DNA of 64,000 bases from Saccharothrix sp. NRRL B-16314 (GTDB lineage: Bacteria; Actinomycetota; Actinomycetes; Mycobacteriales; Pseudonocardiaceae): positions 36,866 to 100,865 of the forward strand of contig NZ_JNXC01000027.1 of assembly GCF_000716595.1 (NCBI RefSeq), written 5' to 3'. The notes beneath the pieces were generated by a model. That model saw nothing but the letters and a program-made list of their open reading frames with translations, was not told where the DNA came from and made no database searches. Positions 1 to 8,808 of the stretch are shown one piece after another. Every line of letters starts with the position of its first letter. Positions within the stretch are counted from its first letter, which is position 1. The position numbers and the translations under genes were made by a program.

Positions 1-468
1 AAGTCGGCGTCGTACATCCGGCTCTGCACCGAGCTGGGCGCGGTGCTGGCCGGCGCCACTCCAGTGCAACGCGCGCAGCTGCGCACGTTCGGCGAGAACC
101 TGGGCATGGCGTTCCAGATGCAGGACGACGTCCTGGCCTACGTGGGCACGCTCGACACCGCCGGCAAGGACCCGCTCAGCGACGTCCGCTCCTGCCGCGC
201 GTCCCTGCCGGTCGTCATCGCGAACGAGCAGGGCACCGACGGCGAGCGTGAACTCCTCCAGCGCTACTTCTCGTCCGGTGCGGTCACCTCGGCGGAGCAG
301 GACGACCTGGTGGCCCTCCTGGGCTCGGAGCCCGTCCTCAAGCAGGGGAAGACGATGGCAGCCGAACACCTGGACCGGGCGATCCAGTCCCTCTCCACGT
401 TCGGGGACTCCGAATACCTCTCCGTCCTGCGGGACATCACCTCCGCCCTCGAAGACCGCCAGGCGTGA
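1..468 (+). CDS. polyprenyl synthetase family protein (3' part only)
   Basis: The reading frame is open from the first base, so the N-terminal part, including the first aspartate-rich motif, lies outside the window. The visible 155 codons match the C-terminal half of trans-isoprenyl diphosphate synthases, which condense isopentenyl diphosphate with an allylic diphosphate. The helix FQMQDDVLAYVG (about residues 38-49 of the visible part), followed by GKDPLSDVR, corresponds to the second Asp-rich region that binds magnesium and diphosphate. The motif is slightly divergent: DDVLAYVG in place of DDxxD, so the chain length of the product cannot be predicted. A strong hairpin follows the stop codon. 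Family assignment is fairly secure; the substrate is unknown. Confidence 0.75.
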   Translation, partial: KSASYIRLCTELGAVLAGATPVQRAQLRTFGENLGMAFQMQDDVLAYVGTLDTAGKDPLSDVRSCRASLPVVIANEQGTDGERELLQRYFSSGAVTSAEQDDLVALLGSEPVLKQGKTMAAEHLDRAIQSLSTFGDSEYLSVLRDITSALEDRQA

Positions 469-481
469 TCCCGGGCTGATC

Positions 482-518
482 GGTCCGGTCGCCGCGGCGG
501 ATCACCGGCGACCGGACC
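482..518. terminator. bidirectional hairpin terminator
   Basis: A perfect 13-bp stem (GGTCCGGTCGCCG with its complement) and an 11-nt loop sit between the stops of two convergent genes. There is no U-tract, which is usual for actinomycete terminators. Confidence 0.65.
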
Positions 519-536
519 AGTCCGCCACCAGGGACC

Positions 537-899
537 TCAGGGGCGCCGCGCGAACCAGCGGAGTTCCGCGGGCGCCGGGGTCTCGACCACCCGGCCGTCA
601 CGAACCGTCCAGGCCACCGACCGCTGCCGCTCGTCGCTCAACAGGAAGAACCCCGCCGGCATGTCCAGGTCGTCGTCCACCGGGTCGAGCCGCGCCAACT
701 CCGCGACCCGATCCCGCAACGAGGCGACGGCTGCCTCCCGGATGTCGCCGCCGAAGAACACGTACGCCGTCCAGTTGAACGGTGCCGCCGGGAACGCCCA
801 ACCACCCGCGTAGCCGTCGCCGTGCCCGGACACGATCTCCTCGACCAGAGGCCGCTGGCCGTGGTCGAACTCGATCCATCCCCGGACCGCGACGTACAT
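537..899 (-). CDS. conserved hypothetical protein
   Basis: A 120-residue soluble protein without a recognised domain. It opens with MYVAVRGWIEFDHGQ and contains the aromatic stretch GGWAFPAAPFNWTAYVFFGG, a pattern I associate with uncharacterised actinobacterial proteins. Translation could also start 6 or 27 bases upstream; the ATG at 899 was chosen because the conserved-looking MYVAVRGW block begins there and a G-rich stretch precedes it. It is convergent with the prenyl synthase gene and divergent from the YCII/sigma pair. No membrane segment or signal peptide is seen. Function unknown. Confidence 0.6.
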   Translation of the reverse strand: MYVAVRGWIEFDHGQRPLVEEIVSGHGDGYAGGWAFPAAPFNWTAYVFFGGDIREAAVASLRDRVAELARLDPVDDDLDMPAGFFLLSDERQRSVAWTVRDGRVVETPAPAELRWFARRP

Positions 900-1000
900 G
901 CCCATGCCCCGGCACGCTAGCCGCACCCGGTGACGTGGCGCGGCGTGGCGCGCCCTCCGGCAGAATCGACCCTCCGAACCGGACTGATCGGAGGCCAGCG

Positions 1001-1372
1001 GTGAAGTACCTGATGCTGATCTACGGCAACGACGAGGTGTGGAACAGCGTCGACGTGGACGAGTTCGCCAAGCTGGTCGGTGAGGTGGACGCGTTCAACG
1101 CGGCGCTGCGGGAGTCCGGCGAGCTGGTCGACTCCCAGGGTCTGGTGGCCCGGCCGCGGTCGGTGCGCGTGGTCGGTGAGGCGCCGGTCGTGACCGACGG
1201 CCCGTACCTGGAGGCGAAGGAGTACGTCGGCTCCTACTTCGTGGTCGACGTCGACAGCGAGGAGCGCGCGGCGGAGATCGCGCAGTCCTACCCCGCCCTG
1301 CGCTACAGCCGCGGCCTTGGCGGCGGCCTCGAGGTGTGGCCGCTGATGGAGCGTGGCGGCGGCGACCTTTGA
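1001..1372 (+). CDS. YCII/DGPF-domain protein, ECF42 partner
   Basis: A 123-residue single-domain protein. MKYLMLIYG at the start and VTDGPYLEAKEYVGSYFVVD (about residues 65-84) are typical of YCII-related, DGPF-type proteins. The GTG start at 1001 follows GGAG at good distance. The stop codon overlaps the probable start of the downstream sigma factor, so the two are co-translated. In many bacteria genes of this family lie beside ECF42 sigma factors and are regarded as their partners or targets. The biochemical role is not established; a small-molecule binding or dehydratase-like fold is typical of the family. Confidence 0.85.
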   Translation: MKYLMLIYGNDEVWNSVDVDEFAKLVGEVDAFNAALRESGELVDSQGLVARPRSVRVVGEAPVVTDGPYLEAKEYVGSYFVVDVDSEERAAEIAQSYPALRYSRGLGGGLEVWPLMERGGGDL

Positions 1373-2607
1373 CCGGCGGTCCGGTCGAACACCTCCTGCG
1401 CACGCTGACACCGCAGGTCCTGGGCATCCTCGTCCGCCGGTACGGCGACTTCGCCCGGTGCGAGGACGCCGTGCAGGAGGCCCTGATCGATGCCGCCGCC
1501 ACGTGGTCGCGGAACGGCGCGCCGGAACACCCGCTCGGCTGGCTGACCACGGTCGCGGCACGCCGCTACGTCGACCAGGTGCGTTCCGACGCCGCCCGGG
1601 AACGCCGGGAGCAGGCCCTGTTCGACGCCGTGCCGCGCGACCGGCTGCTCGCACCGCCACCGGACGCGGAACCGGTCCGGGACGACCTGCTGGAGCTGCT
1701 GTTCCTCTGCTGCCACCCCGCCCTCACCCCGTCCGCGCAGATGGCGCTCACGCTGCGGGCCGTCGCCGGGCTGACCACGACCGAGATCGCGGCGGCGTTC
1801 CTGGTGCCCGACAAGACGATGGGTCAGCGGATCTCCCGCGCCAAGCAGCGGCTGCGCGAGGTGGGCGCCCGGTTCGAGCTGCCGCCCGACCACGAACGCG
1901 GACCTGCGCTCGCGGTGGTCCTGCACGTGCTGTACCTGCTGTTCAACGAGGGTTACAGCGCCAGCGCCGGCCCCGCGCTGCGTCGCCCGGACCTCACCGA
2001 CCAGGCGATGCGGCTGGCGCGGGAGCTGCACCGCCGGCTGCCGGACTCCGGTGAAACCGCCGGCCTGCTCGCCTTGATGCTGCTGACCGAGGCACGTGCC
2101 GCGACCCGCACCGGGCCGGACGGCACCCTGGTCCCGCTGGCCGACCAGGACCGGACCAGGTGGGACCGGGCGGCCATCGCCGAGGGCGCCGCCCTGGTGA
2201 CCCGCAGCCTGGCGGACCACCCCGTCGGCCCGTACCAGGTGCAGGCGGCGATCGCGGCCGTGCACTGCGAGGCGGCCACTGCCGGGGACACCGACTGGCC
2301 GCAGGTCCTGGCGCTGTACGACGTGCTGGAACGCATCGCGCCCAGCCCCGTCGCCGCGCTGAACCGGGCCGTGGCCGTGGGCGAGGTGCACGGCCCCCGT
2401 GCCGCCCTGGACGCCGTCGCCGAACTGGAGCGGGGCGTGCTGGCGGGCAACCACCGGCTGGTCGCCGTCCGCGCCCACCTGCTCGAACAGGCGGGTGACC
2501 GCACCGCCGCGAGCGAGGCGTTCCGGCAGGCCGCACGGCTCGCCGGCAACGTGCCCGAGCAGCGGTTCCTGCTGCTCCGGGCGGCGCGCTGCGCGTCGAC
2601 CGGCTGA
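1369..2607 (+). CDS. ECF42-type RNA polymerase sigma factor with C-terminal TPR-like domain
   Basis: Sigma-70 region 2 is visible near residues 10-40 (YGDFARCEDAVQEALIDAA) and region 4 near 105-165 (LTLRAVAGLTTTEIAAAFLV, then a recognition helix ending in RISRAKQRLRE). The remaining ~240 residues (VLHVLYLLFNEGYSAS onwards) form the long alpha-helical extension (DUF6596/TPR-like) that defines the ECF42 group. Such factors usually lack an anti-sigma factor and none is encoded here; the extension is thought to control activity. I chose the TTG at 1369, whose last two bases form the stop of the YCII gene; an in-frame GTG at 1336 is the alternative. The cluster probably responds to stress, but the signal is unknown. 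Confidence 0.88.
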   Translation: MTGGPVEHLLRTLTPQVLGILVRRYGDFARCEDAVQEALIDAAATWSRNGAPEHPLGWLTTVAARRYVDQVRSDAARERREQALFDAVPRDRLLAPPPDAEPVRDDLLELLFLCCHPALTPSAQMALTLRAVAGLTTTEIAAAFLVPDKTMGQRISRAKQRLREVGARFELPPDHERGPALAVVLHVLYLLFNEGYSASAGPALRRPDLTDQAMRLARELHRRLPDSGETAGLLALMLLTEARAATRTGPDGTLVPLADQDRTRWDRAAIAEGAALVTRSLADHPVGPYQVQAAIAAVHCEAATAGDTDWPQVLALYDVLERIAPSPVAALNRAVAVGEVHGPRAALDAVAELERGVLAGNHRLVAVRAHLLEQAGDRTAASEAFRQAARLAGNVPEQRFLLLRAARCASTG

Positions 2608-2716
2608 GGCCGCGGACCGCCGGAAAAATCTTGTCGCGGCCACGTAGAAATCAGGTCGTCGGCTCCGATCCCCTCCCGAGCGAGCCCGTCGGGCGTCGCC
2701 GGGAGGAAGGAACGCG

Positions 2717-3400
2717 ATGACCAAGGTGACCGCACAGATGTCGGTGTCCCTCGACGGCTTCTACGCCGGGCCGCGCCACGAGGGCGACGGCGACTGGATG
2801 GGGTCCGCGGAGTGCAGCGCGTTCTTCCGCGTGACCCGCTGGGCGATCAGCGCGATGGCGTGGCGGGAGCGGCAGGGCTTCGCCGGCGGCGAGCAGGACC
2901 TCAACTCCGACGTCATCCGGGAGACGTTCGAGGCCGCCGGCGCGTACGTCATGGGACGGCGCATGGCCGACGGCGGCGAGGTGCCGTGGGGCGAGGAGCC
3001 GCCGTTCCGCGCCCCCGTCTTCGTCGTCACCCACCGCCCGCGCCCGACCCTGGAGCGCAAGGGCGGGACCAGCTTCACGTACGTCACGGACGGCGTCGCG
3101 AGCGCGGTGGAGCAGGCCAGGGCCGCAGCCGGCGGCAAGAACGTCGCGGTCGCCGGTGGCGGCACCCTGGTGCGGCAGGTCCTGGCGGCCGGCCTGCTCG
3201 ACGAACTGGAGGTGCACGTCGTGCCGGTCGTGCTCGGCACCGGGATGCGACTGCTCGACGCGGACCTCGGGCTCGGCACCGACGAGGGCATCGAGCTGAC
3301 CCCGACCAGGGTCCTGCACGCCCCGGACGTCACGCACATCCGTTACAGCGTCAAGGGCCGCGCCCCTCTCGTGCTGGACGACAGGGGGCGCGGCAACTGA
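2717..3400 (+). CDS. dihydrofolate reductase-like (RibD C-terminal domain) protein
   Basis: 227 residues of the RibD C-terminal/DHFR fold family. The N-terminal QMSVSLDGFYAGP block and the GGGTLVRQVLAAGLLDELEV segment (about residues 150-170) are hallmarks of this NADPH-binding reductase family. The start ATG has an excellent Shine-Dalgarno (GGGAGGAAGG). It follows the ECF42 gene in the same direction with about 110 bp between, so it may belong to the same regulon. It is not a true folate reductase by sequence and its physiological substrate cannot be read from the sequence. Confidence 0.85.
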   Translation: MTKVTAQMSVSLDGFYAGPRHEGDGDWMGSAECSAFFRVTRWAISAMAWRERQGFAGGEQDLNSDVIRETFEAAGAYVMGRRMADGGEVPWGEEPPFRAPVFVVTHRPRPTLERKGGTSFTYVTDGVASAVEQARAAAGGKNVAVAGGGTLVRQVLAAGLLDELEVHVVPVVLGTGMRLLDADLGLGTDEGIELTPTRVLHAPDVTHIRYSVKGRAPLVLDDRGRGN

Positions 3401-3414
3401 CGGACGGCATCGGC

Positions 3415-4635
3415 TCAGGGCGTCGTCCAGGTGACCGGCAGTTCGTGGACGCCGTAGATGTTCATGTCCGTCCGGAGCTTCACCTCGTCGGCCGGAACGG
3501 CGAGTTCGAGCGTCGGGAAGCGGCGGAGCAGCCCGTCGAAACCGGCGCGCATCTCGATGCGGGCCAGCTGCTGGCCGAGGCACTGGTGGACGCCGTGGCC
3601 GAACGACAGGTGGCCGCGGGCCGCGCGGTGCACGTCGAGGGTGTCGGGGTCCTCGAAGCGCTCCGGATCGCGGTTGGCGGCCAGCAGCGAGACGACGACC
3701 GTCGAACCACCGGTGATCGTCTCACCGTTCAGCTCGATGTCCTCCGTGGCGTAGCGGAAGAAGATGTCGGCCACCGACAGGTACCGCATCAGCTCCTCGA
3801 CGGCGCCGGGCATCAGGTCCGGGTCGGCACGCAGCTCGGCCGCCTGGCCGGGGTTCTCCAGCAGGGCGAAGGTGCCGAGCGACAACAGGTTCGCGGTCGT
3901 CTCGTGGCCCGCGAGCAGCAGCAGGAAGGCGATCCCGGTCAGCTCCTCGACGGTGAGGTCGTCATGGCGGGCCAAGTCGGACAGCATGTCGTCGTCCGGC
4001 TCGGCGCGCTTGCGCGTGACGAGTTCGCCCAGGTAGGCCGTCATCGCGCCGAACGCGGCCATCTTCTCGTCCAGCGCCACGTCCCTCTCCATGAACTTCG
4101 AGGAGTTGGACTGGAAGGTGTCCCGGTCGGCGTAGGGAACGCCGAGCAGTTCGCAGATCACCAGCGAGGGCACCGGCAGCGCGAACTCCTTGACCAGGTC
4201 GACCGGCGGCGTCAGGCGCGTCATGTGGTCCAGCTGCCGCTCGACGATCTCGATGATGCCCTCTTCGAGCTTCTTCATGCGCTTGACGGTGAAGGCGCCG
4301 GTGAGCATGCGCCGCAACCGGGTGTGGTCCGGCGGGTCCATGGAGATGAACAGGCCCGGCATCTGCGGGGACGGCTCGGTCTGCTCGGGCATGCCGGGGG
4401 TCGGGTACGGCACGTGGATGATGCCGATGTCCTGGCGCGAGCTGAACCGGGTGTCGGCCATGAGCTTGCGGACCGCGTCGTAACCGGTGACGAGCCAGCC
4501 CTCGTGACCGTCGGGGAAGACCATGGGGCTGACCGGGCGCGCCTCGCGCAGCCGGGTGATGTCACTGGGCGGGTCGAAGGGGCCTGCGTCGCGGTTCATC
4601 GGGAGGCCCTGCGGGACTGGAACCGTTCGAGTCAT
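3415..4635 (-). CDS. cytochrome P450 monooxygenase
   Basis: A complete 406-residue class I bacterial P450 of CYP105/107-like organisation. Visible motifs are the I-helix oxygen-activation block LLLAGHETTANLL, the K-helix ExxR in VEELMRYL, and the heme loop [15 protein letters not shown] with the thiolate ligand at about Cys352. The start follows AAGGAAA. Ferredoxin and ferredoxin reductase genes are not nearby, so electrons must come from elsewhere. A second P450 immediately upstream on the same strand is a degraded paralogue: both end in IYGVHxLPVTW. Substrate unknown; the neighbouring exporter makes secondary metabolism or detoxification plausible. Confidence 0.92.
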   Translation of the reverse strand: MTRTVPVPQGLPMNRDAGPFDPPSDITRLREARPVSPMVFPDGHEGWLVTGYDAVRKLMADTRFSSRQDIGIIHVPYPTPGMPEQTEPSPQMPGLFISMDPPDHTRLRRMLTGAFTVKRMKKLEEGIIEIVERQLDHMTRLTPPVDLVKEFALPVPSLVICELLGVPYADRDTFQSNSSKFMERDVALDEKMAAFGAMTAYLGELVTRKRAEPDDDMLSDLARHDDLTVEELTGIAFLLLLAGHETTANLLSLGTFALLENPGQAAELRADPDLMPGAVEELMRYLSVADIFFRYATEDIELNGETITGGSTVVVSLLAANRDPERFEDPDTLDVHRAARGHLSFGHGVHQCLGQQLARIEMRAGFDGLLRRFPTLELAVPADEVKLRTDMNIYGVHELPVTWTTP

Positions 4636-4648
4636 CGGATTTTCCTTC

Positions 4649-4678
4649 GGTGGTGGTGGTGGTGGTGTTGTTGTTGTT
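4649..4678. repeat. TGG/TTG trinucleotide microsatellite
   Basis: Six TGG-type triplets followed by four TTG-type triplets lie between the two P450 coding regions, just upstream of the ribosome binding site of the intact P450. They lie outside both genes. Confidence 0.8.
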
Positions 4679-4685
4679 CGGGCGC

Positions 4686-5365
4686 TCAGTGCTCGTGGTC
4701 CCAGGTGACCGGAAGTCGGTGGACGCCGTAGATGTTCGCGTCGTGGCGCAGCGGGACGTCCTCGTCCGGGACGGCCAGGCGCAGGGGCGGGAACCGGGTG
4801 AACAGGGCGGGGAACGCGACCCTCATCTCGACCCGGGCCAGTTGCTGCCCGAGGCACTGGTGGACGCCGTGCCCGAAGGCCAGGTGACCGGTGGCCTGCC
4901 GGCGCAGGTCGAGGGTGTCGGGGTCGGCGAACTTCTCCGGGTCGCGGTGGGCGGCCTGCACCGAGATCGTGACCGTCTCGCCCGCCTTGACCAGGTGGCC
5001 GTCCCGCTCCACGTCCGCCAACGCCGCCCGTGCGCCGGTGTGGGTGATGGTCAGGTAGCGCAGCAGTTCCTCCACCGCCCGCTCGACGCAGCAAGGCGAA
5101 GGCGCCCAACGCGATCATGTTGGCGGTGGTGTCGAGCCCGGCGCCGAGCAGGAACGTGCCGAGGCCCGCGATCTCCGCTTCGTCCAGGTCGGTGGCGGCC
5201 AGTTCGCCGAGCACGTCGTCCGTGGGGTTCGCGCGCTTGGCCGTCACCAGTCCGCGCACGTACTCCTCCAACGCGCCCCAAGCCGCGTACATCTCCTCCG
5301 GAGCGGTGTCCGGGGCGGTCAGGGTCTTCGCGTGACGGGTGAACGTCTCCCGGTCCGCGTAGGGA
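4686..5365 (-). pseudogene. cytochrome P450 remnant (5'-truncated, internally deleted)
   Basis: Two frames carry pieces of one P450. From about 5363 to 5090 the sequence reads SPYADRETFTRH through [20 protein letters not shown] (I-helix) to GAFALL. It then breaks: the stretch that normally links the I-helix to the K-helix is missing, and the K-helix (AVEELLRYL), heme loop ([15 protein letters not shown]) and C-terminus continue in another frame to the stop at 4686. The first ~170 residues are absent. The fragment begins immediately after the stop codon of the ABC permease gene, so a deletion fused the two. It is closely related to the intact P450 downstream and cannot make an active enzyme. 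Confidence 0.88.
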
Positions 5366-6153
5366 CTAGCGGGTGGACTCGCGGTTGAACAGCTTCTTCG
5401 ACCAGAGGTAGCCGCCGAACCCGATGACGACGCACCAGCCGAGCGCGATGGCCGCGTTGTTCCCGATCGGCGTGCCCATCAGCAGGCCGCGCAGGGTCTC
5501 GATGAGCGGGGTGAACGGCTGGTACTCGGCGAACCAGCGCAGCGCGGTGGGCATCGAGTCGGTCGGGACGAAGCCGCTGCCGAGGAACGGGAGCAGGACC
5601 AGCGGCAGGCCGACGTTGCTGGACGACTCGACGCTCTTGCTGGCCAGGCCGAGCGCGGCGGCCAGCCAGATGAAGGCGAAGGTCATCAGCAGCAGCACGC
5701 CGGCGGTGGCGAACCAGTCGCCGACCCCCGCCGACGGCCGGAAGCCGACGAGCAGCGCGACGCCGATCACGGCCGTGATGCTCAGCAGGGTCTGGATGAG
5801 GCTGCCGACGACGTGCCCGGTCAGGACGGACACCCGGGCGATGGCCATGGTGCGGAACCGGTCGACGATGCCCTCGGTCATGTCCATGGCGACCGAGATG
5901 CTGGTGCCCTGGATCGCGGAGGTGATCGTCATCAGGATGATCGCGGGGGTGACGTAGTTGACGTACTCCGCGCGCCCGGCGGCGGCGCCGCCGATCCCCG
6001 CGCCGAGCGTGCCGCCGAAGACGAAGACGAACAGCAGCAGGAAGACGATCGGCATCACCATGAGCATCACCGTCATCGACGGGTACCGCACCATGCGCTT
6101 GAGGTTGCGGCGGATCATCGTCGCCGAGTCGGTCAGTGCGTACGACGCGGTGC

Positions 6154-6157
<4 letters not shown>
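5366..6157 (-). CDS. ABC-2 type transporter permease (DrrB-like)
   Basis: 263 residues with six hydrophobic segments: near residues 27-50, 70-85, 110-135, 140-165, 180-195 and 235-255. This layout fits an ABC-2 membrane subunit of daunorubicin-resistance (DrrB) type. The SAIQGTSISVAMDMTEGIVDRFRTM block is the typical cytoplasmic coupling loop. Its start overlaps the end of the ATPase gene by 4 bp (ATGA), so both subunits are made together. It sits in the plasma membrane and probably exports a hydrophobic or amphipathic compound; the cargo is unknown. The stop codon abuts the P450 remnant directly, so the native 3' flank has been lost. Confidence 0.92.
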
Positions 6158-7110
<953 letters not shown>

Positions 7111-7134
7111 GGGAAATCCCCCTCGGAAGTCAGG

Positions 7135-7980
7135 TCAGGAGCGGCGGATGGTGATGTCGCCGTACGAGGTGTTCGCACGGACTTCGACGGTCTGGTCGGA
7201 CTTCTCCGGCCCCTGGCTGACGTCGTCCAGCGAGTTGCGCACCCGCCCGTGCCCGGTCTTCAGGTCGAGCCAGGCGGCGGTGCCCTCGGCGACACCGATC
7301 TCCAGGTCGCCGGTGGACGTGTTCACCGTGACCGAGCCGCGCACGACCTCGCCGACGCGGATGCTCCCGTTGGCGGTCTTGGCTTCCACCTTGCCGCCGG
7401 CCCGGTCGACGGAGATGTCGCCGTTGGCCGAGCGGACCCGCAGCTCGCCGGCGATCGTGCCGATGTCCGTGTGGCCGTTGGAGTTCTTGATGACCGCGCC
7501 GCCGCGGACGTCGCCGAGCTGCACCCGTCCGGTGCCGGTGGAGACGTCGGCGTCGCCGTCCACCGCTTCGACCGTGACGTGGCCGAGGGTTTCGAGGCGC
7601 AGCGGGCCGGTCCGGTCGAGGCGGAAGTGCCCGACCGAGGCCTTGAAGCGGCACTCCCCCAGCACCCCGGTGCTGCGGACGTCCGCGATCGACATGTCGC
7701 CGTTCACCTGCGAGCCGGCGGGCAGCTCGATCAGCACGTCGACGGACTTGGTCTTCTTGGAGAAGTCGATGGCGCGGGCCTTCAGGCCGCGGACCAGCAG
7801 CACGCCGTCGGCGTACTCGACGCGGGTCTTCTGCGCGGCCTCCACGTCGGACTCGTCGGACTCGTCGCTCGGCCGCACCTCGACCAGGGTGTCGATCCGG
7901 TCGGTCGCGATGATCTGCACGTCTCCGGCGCGGAGTTCGATGGTGACGGTGATGGGTTCGGGAGTGGCGAAAGCAGGCAT
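7135..7980 (-). CDS. DUF4097 family beta-strand repeat protein
   Basis: 281 residues built of short beta repeats with a recurring G-x-(I/V)-x(6-8)-G pattern, for example ANGDISVDRAGG, TANGSIRVGEV and STGDLEIGVAEG. These predict a right-handed beta-solenoid of the DUF4097 type. There is no signal peptide, so it is probably cytoplasmic. The ATG at 7980 has AGGGGA upstream. It lies between an RHH regulator and an ABC exporter, an arrangement seen repeatedly in actinomycetes, which suggests it is a sensor or accessory factor of the exporter. No biochemical function is known. Confidence 0.85.
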   Translation of the reverse strand: MPAFATPEPITVTIELRAGDVQIIATDRIDTLVEVRPSDESDESDVEAAQKTRVEYADGVLLVRGLKARAIDFSKKTKSVDVLIELPAGSQVNGDMSIADVRSTGVLGECRFKASVGHFRLDRTGPLRLETLGHVTVEAVDGDADVSTGTGRVQLGDVRGGAVIKNSNGHTDIGTIAGELRVRSANGDISVDRAGGKVEAKTANGSIRVGEVVRGSVTVNTSTGDLEIGVAEGTAAWLDLKTGHGRVRNSLDDVSQGPEKSDQTVEVRANTSYGDITIRRS

Positions 7981-8057
7981 GGCTGTCCCCTGGGAGTGAG
8001 TCGGAAGAACGTCCCCGCAGGTGGGGGCGTTGAAGTGGAGCGGAGTGGGCGGAGCGG

Positions 8058-8576
8058 CTAGCGCGCCCAACCGGTGTAGTGCTGCGCAGTGCGCTTACCG
8101 CGCCGCTCGGTGCCTTGGTCGCGAGCGGGGGTCTGCAGTGCGGCGGAGGCGGCCCTGACCAACCAGGCGTTCAGCGACCGGCCTTCCTTCGCCGCAGCCT
8201 CTTCGATCGCGGCCTTGAGCTGTTCCGGGAGGCGGACGTTGAACCGCACCGCCGGACCGTCCTCGAAGCCGGCCGCGGCGTCGTCGGCGGGTGCCGCGGC
8301 CCGGTCCGCCGTGTCTTCGAGCGGCTGCTCCGGCTGCGGCACCGTCACGACGAAGTTCGGGTCGCGGCCACGCAGCCGAACCTGGACCGAGCCGGGAGCC
8401 AGATCGCGGGTGATCTCGTCAGCCGCCGCGGAGAGGGCTTCGAGCAGCGCGAGCCGGATCGCCGACTCCATCGACACGGTCAACCGCTCGATCAGCACAG
8501 CGGCATCGCCACCGCCGGTCTCGGCGACGGTCAGCAACTCCCGACCGAGGGAATCCACGTACGGCGTCAGGTCCAT
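8058..8576 (-). CDS. ribbon-helix-helix DNA-binding protein (HicB/Arc-like)
   Basis: 172 residues. The C-terminal part (about residues 117-155), VRFNVRLPEQLKAAIEEAAA followed by GRSLNAWLVRAASAAL, is a clear ribbon-helix-helix motif: a basic beta strand with polar contacts and two helices. The ~110-residue N-terminal region has no recognised domain and may sense or oligomerise. It is the first gene of an operon with DUF4097 and ABC exporter genes. Although such proteins are often labelled HicB antitoxins, no HicA-like toxin gene is present, so a transcriptional repressor role is more likely. The periodic boxes overlapping its start are probable operators. Confidence 0.82.
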   Translation of the reverse strand: MDLTPYVDSLGRELLTVAETGGGDAAVLIERLTVSMESAIRLALLEALSAAADEITRDLAPGSVQVRLRGRDPNFVVTVPQPEQPLEDTADRAAAPADDAAAGFEDGPAVRFNVRLPEQLKAAIEEAAAKEGRSLNAWLVRAASAALQTPARDQGTERRGKRTAQHYTGWAR

Positions 8577-8696
8577 GGCACCACTCTGACACACCATGGC
8601 ACCACACGCAAGCCACATTGGCTCAGCCTGGCATCACAGTGACTCACCAGTGGCTCACCAGTGGCTCAACCGCCGCTCACCCCCAGCCCTCACCAG
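8576..8696. promoter_or_regulatory. helically phased array of ~11-bp boxes (putative RHH operator)
   Basis: Boxes with consensus TGRCWCACCAG start at 8576, 8587, 8597, 8619, 8629, 8640, 8651 and 8662, with weaker copies at 8608, 8673 and 8686. Steps are 10-11 bp, so all face the same side of the helix. The array covers the start codon and the whole upstream region of the RHH gene. Arrays of short direct repeats are the known binding mode of some RHH proteins (for example omega-type repressors). Binding by this particular protein is inferred. Confidence 0.6.
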
Positions 8697-8808
8697 CCAG
8701 TTCCTACACGCAAGCCGCCCCACCCTTCGACCCCACGGTTCACAACCCGGCCACCCCAGCCGCCTCGCCACCCCAGCCGACCCGGTCACCGCCCCCGCCC
8801 CAATCGCC

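Noticed and set aside
3415..5292. One 625-residue fused double P450
   Set aside because: The continuous frame crosses the TGG repeat and a shifted segment; the upstream P450 heme region is in another frame, so it is a pseudogene next to an intact gene.
8058..8576. HicAB toxin-antitoxin module
   Set aside because: The RHH protein is HicB-like only in its DNA-binding part; no HicA-size toxin frame lies on either side.
8576..8696. CRISPR-like array
   Set aside because: Units are ~11 bp with no spacers and there are no cas genes; it is an operator-like direct repeat.
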